Source: Anaeromyxobacter sp. (lineage in GTDB: Bacteria; Myxococcota; Myxococcia; Myxococcales; Anaeromyxobacteraceae). From it: a stretch of DNA of 6,850 bases. Under the pieces are notes generated by a model. The model was not told where the DNA came from, did not search any database, and saw only the letters and a program-made list of their open reading frames with translations. The translations under genes and the position numbers were made by a program. Below, one piece after another: positions 1 to 5,454 of this stretch. Each line of letters begins with the position of its first letter. Within the stretch, counting starts at the first letter, position 1. The stretch is from NCBI GenBank assembly GCA_020028115.1, contig JAHWYA010000093.1, positions 1 through 6,850 of the forward strand. The letters run 5' to 3'.

Positions 1-663
1 CATGATCCCGCCGGCGGCGGCCACCGGGAGCGCGACCGCGTCCACCACCTGCGGCACGAGCGCGAGCGTCCCCGTCAGGGCGCGCTCCGCCGGGCCGAGG
101 AAGGTGCCCCGGTGCGCCCCCGCCTCGCTCCCCTGCGCGACGACCGCGTGACACCCTGCCGCCTCGAGGGCCCGCGCCTCCCGCACGCTCGTGGCGGTGC
201 CGATGACGACGGCGCCCGACCGGGCGAGGGCGGCGACGTCCTCCGCCGCGAGCGAGCCGAACGTGAAGCTGAACGCGGGCACGCGCTCCTCGAGCACGAC
301 CTGCAGCTGGGCCGCGAACGGCGGCGGCGGATCGAGCGGCGCGTCCGCGGAGAGCCCGACCTCCCGCCGGTAGGGCTCGAGGGCGCGCCGCGCGCGGTCC
401 ACCTCGTCCGCGGAGGGTGACGGCGGCGCGGGCTCGGGGGCGAAGAGGTTCACGGCGAAGGGGCGGGTCGTGAGCGTCCGGACCTTCCGGATGCCGTCCC
501 GGATCGCCTCCGGCGCGAGGTACGCGCCGGCGAACGAGCCGAGGCCGCCGGCGTTCGAGACCGCCGCCACGAGCTCCGGCGTGGACGGGCCGCCCGCCAT
601 GGGCGCCTGGATGATGGGGTGCTCGATCCCGAGACGATCCGCGAGCGTGCGGGGCCATCGCAT
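1..663 (-). CDS. Nitronate monooxygenase (2-nitropropane dioxygenase family), N-terminal 221 residues, cut by window edge
   Basis: This is an FMN-dependent TIM-barrel enzyme expected to oxidise alkyl nitronates to carbonyl compounds and nitrite in the cytoplasm. The visible 221 codons begin at an ATG (661-663) and stay open to base 1. They carry the family's N-terminal motif, [15 protein letters not shown] (residues 11-25), which precedes the first flavin-contacting segment. They also carry the FMN-phosphate/active-site motif [11 protein letters not shown] (176-186), in which His184 sits where the family places its catalytic histidine. Full-length relatives have about 320-360 residues, so roughly a third is missing to the left. 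The gene lies 76 nt downstream of the mgtC-like gene on the same strand and could be co-transcribed with it. No clear Shine-Dalgarno sequence precedes the ATG. Some relatives in this fold are enoyl-ACP reductases (FabK) or other flavin oxidoreductases, so the exact substrate is inferred. Confidence 0.9.
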   Translation of the reverse strand, partial: MRWPRTLADRLGIEHPIIQAPMAGGPSTPELVAAVSNAGGLGSFAGAYLAPEAIRDGIRKVRTLTTRPFAVNLFAPEPAPPSPSADEVDRARRALEPYRREVGLSADAPLDPPPPFAAQLQVVLEERVPAFSFTFGSLAAEDVAALARSGAVVIGTATSVREARALEAAGCHAVVAQGSEAGAHRGTFLGPAERALTGTLALVPQVVDAVALPVAAAGGIM

Positions 664-739
664 GGCGGGGAGATAGCGGGCGCGCCCGGGCCAGGCCGCC
701 GGACGCGCCGCCCGGGACGTGACGCGCGGCGCGCCGGCG

Positions 740-1477
740 TCAGTCGCCCGCGGGGAAGAGGTCGAACTCCCGGACCGCCGGGAGCGCCGCGAGCGCGCGG
801 GCGAGGTTCGTGAAGTTCACCTCGTCGGCCGTCCGGATGGTCATGCGGTACTCGAACGTCCGGCCCTCGTCGGCGAGCCGGTAGGTGAGGCCGTAGACGG
901 AGAACCCGTGCTTCGCGAGGAGCGCCCGGACGTCCGCCTCGGGCATCACCGAGTCGCGGGCGAACCGGATCCGGTGCTGGGCGAACTGGTGGGACGGGAG
1001 GCGGTTCTCGATCCAGCGGAACGCGGCGAGGACTCCGAGGGTGAGGACCGTCCCGACCGCGGCGGGGTAGTAGAGGCCGCTCCCGACGAGCACGCCGATC
1101 GCGGCGGTGGTCCAGATGGACGCCGCCGTCGTGAGGCCGCGGACGGTCGTCCCCTCCTTGAAGATGACGCCGGCGCCGAGGAAGCCAATGCCGGTCATGA
1201 TCCCCTGGGCCATCCGGGTCGGGTCGATCCGGACCGCGTCGCCCGAGCCGGGGAACCACTCGGCCTGGTACACGGTGAGGAGCATGAGGAGGCTCGACGC
1301 GACGCAGACGAGGGCGTGCGTGCGGAAGCCCGCGGGCCGGCCGTGGTACGACCGCTCCATCCCGATGGCGCCGCCGGCGACGAGGGCGGCCACGAGGTGG
1401 AGGAGGATGTCGAGGCGCGCCTCCGCGAGCACCCGGTGGACGGGGAAGCGCGCGGCGATCTCAGCGAGCGTGTGCAT
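740..1477 (-). CDS. MgtC/SapB family membrane protein
   Basis: This 245-residue inner-membrane protein is of the family linked to survival at low magnesium and, in Salmonella, to restraint of the F1Fo ATP synthase. The N-terminal two-thirds is a bundle of about five helices (roughly 23-39, 53-69, 91-107, 118-134 and 136-153). It contains the signature stretches [19 protein letters not shown] (36-54) and [20 protein letters not shown] (96-115), followed by [17 protein letters not shown]. Residues 165-245 form the soluble C-terminal ACT-like domain found in longer members, so length and architecture are complete. I chose ATG 1477. An in-frame GTG at 1498, seven codons upstream, has a GGAAAG stretch before it and is a possible alternative. 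No P-type Mg2+ ATPase (mgtB) is adjacent. The gene is divergent from the exported nuclease gene, and a 9-bp inverted repeat lies between them. The family call is secure; a role in magnesium stress here is inferred. Confidence 0.93.
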   Translation of the reverse strand: MHTLAEIAARFPVHRVLAEARLDILLHLVAALVAGGAIGMERSYHGRPAGFRTHALVCVASSLLMLLTVYQAEWFPGSGDAVRIDPTRMAQGIMTGIGFLGAGVIFKEGTTVRGLTTAASIWTTAAIGVLVGSGLYYPAAVGTVLTLGVLAAFRWIENRLPSHQFAQHRIRFARDSVMPEADVRALLAKHGFSVYGLTYRLADEGRTFEYRMTIRTADEVNFTNLARALAALPAVREFDLFPAGD

Positions 1478-1510
1478 GGGGACGACCCCATGGTGCACGC
1501 TTTCCGGCCG

Positions 1511-1538
1511 GGGCGCACCGCCGCCGGAGGGTGCGCCC
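1511..1538. promoter_or_regulatory. 9-bp inverted repeat in the mgtC/nuclease divergent promoter region
   Basis: GGGCGCACC (1511-1519) and its exact complement GGTGCGCCC (1530-1538) flank a 10-bp spacer inside the 91-bp gap between the two divergent genes. The half-site centres are 19 bp apart, about two helical turns, which would suit a dimeric regulator. The same arms could form an RNA hairpin in either leader. In DNA this rich in G and C, chance repeats of this size are not rare, so the role is a guess. Confidence 0.4.
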
Positions 1539-1568
1539 GCTCGTCCCGGAGCGGGTACCATCTCGCAC

Positions 1569-2297
1569 ATGCGCCTCGCCGTCCTCGCCGCCGTCCTCCT
1601 CGTCTCCGCCGTGCCCGCGGAGGCGCGCCGCGGACGGACCCGGGGCGGCGCCACGCACGCGCGAATCCTCCTCGCCGGCGAGTGGGCGTCGGTGCGCTGG
1701 ACGGACGGCGACACCTTCAAGGTCCTCACCGGGCGTCACGCGGGCCGCTCCGCGCGCCTCGCCGGCGTGAACGCCCTCGAGTCCTTCGGCCCCGTCCACG
1801 CGATCGGCCGGGCCGGCGGGAAGGCGCTCCTCGCGGTCGCGAAGCGGAGCGCGGAGGTCGCGGCGGCGGCGTCGATCCGGTGCACGGCGGACGGCGCGGC
1901 GGACGGCTACGGGCGGCTCCTCGTCTCCTGCCCCGAGGTCGCGGAGGCGCTCGTCCGCGCCGGGCACGCGATGGTCTTCGCGGTCGACGGCGCCGCCGAC
2001 GCGCGGCTCCTCGCGCTGCAGCGGGACGCGCAGCGAGCCGCGGCCGGGATGTGGGCGGGCGGCGCGCCGCCGCTCGTCCCGACGAGCCTGCACTCCGCGG
2101 ACGAGCCGGAGATCCGCGGGCGCGGGGCCTACGACCGGATCGCCGACACCCGCACCGGGGTCGCGGCCGCGCAGCCGCACGGGCGGACGTACCGGACCTG
2201 CGAGGTGGTGTGCGTCGGCGAGGCGCCGGACCGCGCGTGCCTCACCTACGTGCCGTTCGCGCGGCGCTACCGCGACCGGCCCGCCTGCCTCCGCTGA
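1569..2297 (+). CDS. Exported staphylococcal-nuclease-like (thermonuclease family) protein
   Basis: This 242-residue protein has a Sec-type signal peptide (hydrophobic 3-16, cleavage probably after PAEA, near residue 19), so it should act in the periplasm or outside the cell. The SNase OB-fold spans about 38-165. Aligned by eye with staphylococcal nuclease, WTDGDTF gives Asp46/Asp48 (Asp19/Asp21), RLAGVNALE gives Arg63 (Arg35) and Glu71 (Glu43), DGYGR gives Arg116 (Arg87), and GMW gives Trp162 (Trp140). The metal ligand Asp40 is replaced by Asn68, while both catalytic arginines and the general base are kept. A tail of about 75 residues follows the domain and contains four cysteines (211, 215, 224, 240), with two more at 105 and 121. 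All six could form disulfides after export. ATG 1569 was chosen because it starts the signal peptide; its Shine-Dalgarno sequence is poor. The 3' end overlaps the convergent thioesterase gene by 31 bp. Phosphodiesterase activity is likely but unproven given the Asn substitution. Confidence 0.9.
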   Translation: MRLAVLAAVLLVSAVPAEARRGRTRGGATHARILLAGEWASVRWTDGDTFKVLTGRHAGRSARLAGVNALESFGPVHAIGRAGGKALLAVAKRSAEVAAAASIRCTADGAADGYGRLLVSCPEVAEALVRAGHAMVFAVDGAADARLLALQRDAQRAAAGMWAGGAPPLVPTSLHSADEPEIRGRGAYDRIADTRTGVAAAQPHGRTYRTCEVVCVGEAPDRACLTYVPFARRYRDRPACLR

Positions 2298-2743
2298 CCG
2301 CTCCGGCGGGCCCGCCGCGCCGCGAGGACCGCCGCGAGCGGATCCTCCTTGCGGAAGGCGGTGCCCCGGAAGATGGCGACGAGGTTCCCCTCGTCGTCGG
2401 TCACCCGCACCGTGCAGACCGACGTCCGGCGCGTGCGGGACTCCTCCACCGCCTCTGCCGTGAGGACGCCGCGGACGGCGGCCCGGGCGAAGGTGATCGA
2501 GGTGTCGAGCGCGACGGCGACGGTGCCGTGCGAGTTCGAGCACGCGGCGAACGCGTAGTCGGCGAGCGTGAAGACGGCGCCGCCCTGCGCGACCTCGACG
2601 CCGTTCAGGTGCACGTCCTTGAGCCGCATCGTGGTCCGCGCGTACCCGGGGCGGACCTCGACGAGGCGGGCGCCGGCGGCGGCGGCCCAGCGGTCGCCCG
2701 ACATGACGCGGCGGACGACGGAGAGGGGATCTTCTCGGCGCAT
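2267..2743 (-). CDS. PaaI-like hotdog-fold acyl-CoA thioesterase
   Basis: This 158-residue cytoplasmic enzyme is of the hotdog thioesterase superfamily and is expected to hydrolyse an acyl- or aryl-CoA. The core motif HLNGVEVAQGGAVFTLADYA (45-64) matches the PaaI active-site helix. Asp62 corresponds to the catalytic Asp of E. coli PaaI (SLADTAFA), and Gln53 replaces the His of the usual HGG. Further family features are ACSNSHGTVAVALD (67-80), the ITFARAA strand, and FRGTAFR (125-131) on the last strand. After the fold ends near residue 135 there is an arginine-rich tail of about 20 residues not needed by the family, encoded in the overlap with the nuclease gene. The start at 2743 is fixed by a strong Shine-Dalgarno (GGAGG four bases upstream), which is itself part of a perfect 16-bp palindrome. 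No phenylacetate-pathway genes are nearby, so the substrate is unknown. Confidence 0.9.
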   Translation of the reverse strand: MRREDPLSVVRRVMSGDRWAAAAGARLVEVRPGYARTTMRLKDVHLNGVEVAQGGAVFTLADYAFAACSNSHGTVAVALDTSITFARAAVRGVLTAEAVEESRTRRTSVCTVRVTDDEGNLVAIFRGTAFRKEDPLAAVLAARRARRSGQRRQAGRSR

Positions 2744-2938
2744 CGGTCCTCCGGAGGACCGGCAGTGTACCCGGCCCCGGGGCCCGGCGCGGCGTTCCAT
2801 TGCGGCGGCGCCGCGCGCACGGCATCATCGCATCTGTCTCCACGGGGGGCACTCGGCCTCCGGCCTCGCGTCCCCCGAACCCCGCTCGCCCCGGGGCGGG
2901 CTCACCCGCCTGCCCCTGTGCTCGCCACGGAGGTCGTG
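2744..2938. other. Divergent intergenic region, thioesterase / DUF169 gene
   Basis: This 195-bp gap must hold the promoters of both flanking genes. Besides the 16-bp palindrome it contains two 12-bp GC palindromes, GGCCCCGGGGCC (2773-2784) and CGCCCCGGGGCG (2887-2898). It also has a small hairpin, GGCGGG-CTCA-CCCGCC (2895-2910), which shares bases with the second palindrome. None is followed by a T run, so I do not call a terminator. No convincing sigma70 -35/-10 pair is visible on the plus strand. Confidence 0.5.
2745..2760. promoter_or_regulatory. Perfect 16-bp palindrome covering the thioesterase ribosome binding site
   Basis: GGTCCTCCGGAGGACC is identical to its own reverse complement and begins one base upstream of the thioesterase ATG, so its GGAGG is that gene's Shine-Dalgarno. 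A TACACT hexamer on the minus strand (2769-2764) could serve as a -10 element and would put the transcript start inside or beside the palindrome. No good -35 is seen. It could be an operator for a dimeric repressor, or an RNA hairpin that hides the ribosome site. Confidence 0.5.
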
Positions 2939-3715
2939 ATGGATGCCGCGACGCTGAACGGACACCTCGAGAAGCACCTCCGCGTGCAGACCTTCCCGGT
3001 CGGCGTGCGCTCCCTCGCTCCCGGCGAGCCGCTCCCGAAGAAGGCGAAGCGGCCGGCGAAGGACCTGGGCGTGAAGGTGGCGATCTGCCAGTCGATCGGG
3101 TTCTCCCGGCGCTACGGCTGGACGCTCGCCTTCGCGGGCGAGGACCTGTCGTGCCCGATCGCGAAGGCGGCCTTCGGGTTCGCCGAGCGGAACGCCTACT
3201 ACACCTCCGGCGCGCTCGCGGACGGGATGTACGCCTCGTGCCGCGAGGCCGGCGCGCGGTTCGAGGACGCGCTCACGAAGTACGAGCCGGGCGAGGTCGG
3301 CGCGATCGTGGTCGGACCCCTCTCGCGCATCGACTTCGAGCCGGAGACGGTCGTCGTCTACGGGAACTCGGCCCAGGTGATGCGGCTCGTGAACGCCTGC
3401 CTGTTCGAGAAGGGCGGCTCGCTCAAGACCGAGACGACGGGACGGGGCGACTGCACCGAGCTCATCATCCGCTCCCACCGGACGAAGGAGCCGCAGTTCA
3501 TCCTGCCCTGCTACGGTGACCGGATCTTCGGGATGACCGGCGACGACGAGATGGCGTTCACGTTCCCGTTCTCGATGGCGGAGCAGGTCGTGAAGGGGCT
3601 CGAGGGGACGCACGCCGGCGGCGTGCGCTACCCGATCCCCGTGTACCTCAAGTACCAGGCGGAGTTCCCGAAGTCCTACCAGGACCTCGAGAAGCTCTGG
3701 AGCGGCGGCACGTAG
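2939..3715 (+). CDS. DUF169 family protein of unknown function
   Basis: This 258-residue soluble protein has no signal peptide or membrane segment. It matches the DUF169 family (PF02596, COG2043), common in archaea and anaerobic bacteria and without an established function. The match rests on its length and on the cysteine-bearing blocks VAICQSIGFSRRYGW (47-61), DLSCPIAKAAFGF (69-81), GDCTELIIRS (170-179) and ILPCYGDRIFGM (188-199). Cysteines fall at 50, 72, 101, 154, 172 and 191. Several are in the most conserved-looking blocks, so a metal or Fe-S site is possible; this is inference. ATG 2939 is supported by GGAGG at 2929-2933 with five-base spacing. The reading frame stays open far upstream, but that stretch is antisense to other genes and is not coding. 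A two-helix membrane protein gene follows after 21 nt and is probably co-transcribed. Confidence 0.88.
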   Translation: MDAATLNGHLEKHLRVQTFPVGVRSLAPGEPLPKKAKRPAKDLGVKVAICQSIGFSRRYGWTLAFAGEDLSCPIAKAAFGFAERNAYYTSGALADGMYASCREAGARFEDALTKYEPGEVGAIVVGPLSRIDFEPETVVVYGNSAQVMRLVNACLFEKGGSLKTETTGRGDCTELIIRSHRTKEPQFILPCYGDRIFGMTGDDEMAFTFPFSMAEQVVKGLEGTHAGGVRYPIPVYLKYQAEFPKSYQDLEKLWSGGT

Positions 3716-3736
3716 CGGTTCGAAGCGGGAGGTGGC

Positions 3737-3958
3737 GTGGGTACGGACAAGTTCCAGACGCTGTGGTTCTCTGGGGTGCTCCTCGGCCTGAGCGTCCTCT
3801 TCATCGTGAAGGGCGGCCGGGTCGCGTGGCGGCGCGAGGTCGAGAACCCCATCCTCTCGTTGCGGGGCGGGCGCGCGATCGCGTTCGGCCTCGGCGTGGC
3901 GGCCGTCGGACTCCTCGGCGTCGCGCTCGCCGTCGTCGAGGGCATGAAGCTGCGGTAG
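3737..3958 (+). CDS. Small two-helix membrane protein, unknown function
   Basis: This 73-residue protein starts with GTG (3737-3739), preceded by GGGAGG at 3727-3732. Two hydrophobic helices are clear, about residues 8-24 and 47-67. A 22-residue basic loop (KGGRVAWRREVENPILSLRG) joins them and, by the positive-inside rule, should face the cytoplasm, putting both termini outside. I do not recognise the family. The strong third-position G/C bias, the good ribosome site and the 21-nt spacing from the DUF169 stop argue that it is a real gene in the same operon. The hemerythrin gene lies 113 bp further on. It might anchor or partner the DUF169 protein, but nothing in the sequence shows that. Confidence 0.72.
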   Translation: MGTDKFQTLWFSGVLLGLSVLFIVKGGRVAWRREVENPILSLRGGRAIAFGLGVAAVGLLGVALAVVEGMKLR

Positions 3959-4006
3959 CAGGCCCCGACTCCGCTCGCTCCCGCCGCAGTACCCGTCCGG
4001 GCCTTG

Positions 4007-4066
4007 CCTCCGGCGTCCGCTCCCGTGAACGAACCGGTGCGCGATCCGCCGCGCCCCAGCCGGAGG
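4007..4066 (+). promoter_or_regulatory. Candidate long-range pairing that could hide the hemerythrin ribosome binding site
   Basis: CCTCCGGC (4007-4014) is an exact complement of GCCGGAGG (4059-4066), which contains the hemerythrin Shine-Dalgarno. The enclosed loop is 44 nt. If both lie in the leader RNA, an 8-bp G/C stem would sequester the ribosome site. CCTCC-like segments are common in GC-rich DNA, so this may be chance. Confidence 0.25.
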
Positions 4067-4071
4067 GAATC

Positions 4072-4485
4072 ATGGTCGAAGCGCACGTCTGGAACGAGAA
4101 GCTCGACCTCTCCCACGAGGCGATGGACCACGAGCATCACCTACAAATCGCGCTCGTCACCGGGTTCGCCGACGCCCTCGAGCAGCGGCGGCCCTGGCTC
4201 GCGCGCCGCGTCGCGGCGCAGCTCCTCACCTACAGCACGGCGCACTTCGGCGGCGAGGAGCTGCTCATGGAGGCGGCGAGCTACCCGGCGAGGGACGCCC
4301 ACGCGCTCGAGCACGGCGAGTTCCTCGCCCACATCCGCCAGATCCAGCGCGCCCTCGACGAGGGGGACGAGGACGTCGCGCTCGAGGCGGCGCTCGACCT
4401 GCGCCAGGCGCTCGCGGCCCACATGAACGACGCGGACCGCAGGCTCGCCGAGGCGACGCGCCCGCGCGCGGCGGGCGGCGCCTAG
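4072..4485 (+). CDS. Bacteriohemerythrin (single-domain, non-heme diiron O2-binding protein)
   Basis: This 137-residue soluble four-helix protein should bind O2 reversibly at a carboxylate- and oxo-bridged diiron site. It opens with the family-typical WN (7-8). All seven iron ligands are present in family order: His22 (MDHEH), His58 and Glu62 (HFGGEE), His77 and His81 (HALEH), and His117 and Asp122 (HMNDAD). The N-terminal helix has extra histidines at 20 and 23. Length fits a free-standing bacteriohemerythrin, with no fused signalling domain and only a short Ala/Arg/Gly tail. ATG 4072 has a good Shine-Dalgarno, GGAGG at 4062-4066. The gene follows the DUF169 pair in the same direction, 113 bp downstream, and is convergent with a heme lipoprotein gene whose stop codon overlaps its own. 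Likely roles are O2 storage, delivery or scavenging in a microaerophilic or facultatively anaerobic cell; the specific role is inferred. Confidence 0.93.
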   Translation: MVEAHVWNEKLDLSHEAMDHEHHLQIALVTGFADALEQRRPWLARRVAAQLLTYSTAHFGGEELLMEAASYPARDAHALEHGEFLAHIRQIQRALDEGDEDVALEAALDLRQALAAHMNDADRRLAEATRPRAAGGA

Positions 4486-4895
4486 TTCCCGCCGTTCTCG
4501 CCGCCGGCGTGGCAGCCCGAGCCGTTCGTCGGGCGGTTGCAGCTGCCGTGCGTGAACGGAGACGGCGGGGTCCACATCTCGTTGGCGGTGATCCGCTCCC
4601 CGTCGCGCCACACCTGGGTGAGCGGGAGCGTGAGCCCCTCGGCGGTGTAGAAGTTCCCCGCGCGGTTCGCGCGCATCGTGATCGACCGTCCGAGCGAGTC
4701 GATCACGGTGACGCGCGATCCTTCGCTCCCCGGGAGCGTCCCCGCCACGGTCCAGGCGCGCGCGGACTCCTCGCCCGAGCCGCCGCCGTGGCAGGCGATG
4801 CAGTCCTCGCCGGGGGCCATCATCGGCCCCTCCTCCGGGATGCAGCCCGCGAGCGCGACCGCGAGCGCGACCGCGACGCAGCCGCGCCGGATCAC
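4482..4895 (-). CDS. Putative lipoprotein with a c-type heme motif
   Basis: This 137-residue protein has a lipoprotein signal peptide with lipobox LAGC (15-18), so Cys18 should be lipidated and the mature protein tethered to a membrane on the periplasmic or outer face. CIACH (32-36) is a canonical CXXCH heme c attachment site shortly after the anchor. Residues about 46-108 look like a small beta-rich domain (alternating hydrophobic strands such as WTVAGTL and RVTVIDSLG), possibly CnaB/transthyretin-like. The C-terminus carries Cys119 and Cys128-His129 (C-X8-CH), which could be a disulfide, a metal site or an unusual second heme site. The start is GTG 4895, whose GTGA overlaps the yceI-like stop (TGA 4894-4892), implying translational coupling. 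The stop shares CTAG with the hemerythrin stop. I do not know a named family. An electron-transfer role is inferred from the CXXCH and the upstream genes. Confidence 0.85.
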   Translation of the reverse strand: MIRRGCVAVALAVALAGCIPEEGPMMAPGEDCIACHGGGSGEESARAWTVAGTLPGSEGSRVTVIDSLGRSITMRANRAGNFYTAEGLTLPLTQVWRDGERITANEMWTPPSPFTHGSCNRPTNGSGCHAGGENGGN

Positions 4896-5440
4896 TTCCC
4901 CATCCTCAGCTTCAGCTCGACGTCCATCAGCACGTTCTCGTCGGTCTTGAGGAAGAGCAGCGAGGGGCGCTCGATCTTGTGCGCGTCGAGGCTCACCGGG
5001 AACTTCGCCTTCACGACGGCGCTCCCGTCGTCGCCGAGGACGACCTGCGCCGGGACCGAGAGCGGCTGCTTCACGCCGTGGAACTCGAGCTCGCCCTCGA
5101 GCTTCGTGTCGATGGCCTTCCCGTGCGCGACCGGGACGGTGAGGCTCGTCACGCCCTTGAAGACGACGAAGGGGAACCTGGACGCGTCGAGCGTCTCGCG
5201 CATGTGCGAGTCCCGGTTCGCGTCGCCGGTGTCGAAGCTCGCGGCCGGGATGCGGATCATCGTCATCACCTTGCCGTCGTCGCCGAGGACGGCCTTGCCC
5301 TCGATCTGGGTCGACCTCCCGTAGACCTCGTGCATCTTGTGGTGCAGGTGGAACTTCACGACGCTCGCGGCGGGATCGATGACGAACGCGCCGGCGGAGA
5401 GCGACGACGCGAGGAGGACGGCGACGGCGGAGACGAACAT
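4892..5440 (-). CDS. YceI-family periplasmic lipid-binding protein
   Basis: This 182-residue protein has a Sec signal peptide (1-18, ending SAGA) and the complete YceI domain (PF04264). The domain is a lipocalin-like barrel known from E. coli YceI and Thermus homologues to hold a polyisoprenoid or prenylated quinone-precursor chain. Hallmarks are FVIDPAASVVKFHLHHKM (19-36), FDTGDANRDSHMRETLDASR (69-88), FPFVVF (89-94) and ELEFHGVKQPL (117-127). ATG 5440 is supported by GGGAG (5451-5447) at six-base spacing. The gene begins 14 nt after the b561-like gene stops, and its own stop overlaps the lipoprotein start, so it is the middle gene of a three-gene operon. E. coli has the same order, a cytochrome b561 homologue (yceJ) followed by yceI. 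A role in moving an isoprenoid or quinone-like molecule between membrane hemes and the lipoprotein is plausible but not shown. Confidence 0.94.
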   Translation of the reverse strand: MFVSAVAVLLASSLSAGAFVIDPAASVVKFHLHHKMHEVYGRSTQIEGKAVLGDDGKVMTMIRIPAASFDTGDANRDSHMRETLDASRFPFVVFKGVTSLTVPVAHGKAIDTKLEGELEFHGVKQPLSVPAQVVLGDDGSAVVKAKFPVSLDAHKIERPSLLFLKTDENVLMDVELKLRMGK

Positions 5441-5454
5441 GGCTGGCTCCCGTT

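Noticed and set aside
664..739. GC palindromes between mgtC and the nitronate monooxygenase as a terminator
   Set aside because: CGGGCGCGCCCG (677-688) is self-complementary but has no loop or following T run, and the two genes may be co-transcribed.
450..1259. Minus-strand open frame overlapping mgtC and the nitronate monooxygenase
   Set aside because: It is a frame shadow: Arg/Pro-rich translation, while both overlapped genes match known families in their own frames.
719..2938. Very long plus-strand open frame continuous with the DUF169 gene
   Set aside because: The stretch is antisense to mgtC and the thioesterase and out of frame with the nuclease. It translates to Arg/Gly/Glu-rich low-complexity sequence. 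High GC suppresses stop codons, and the DUF169 ribosome site at 2929-2933 fixes the true start.
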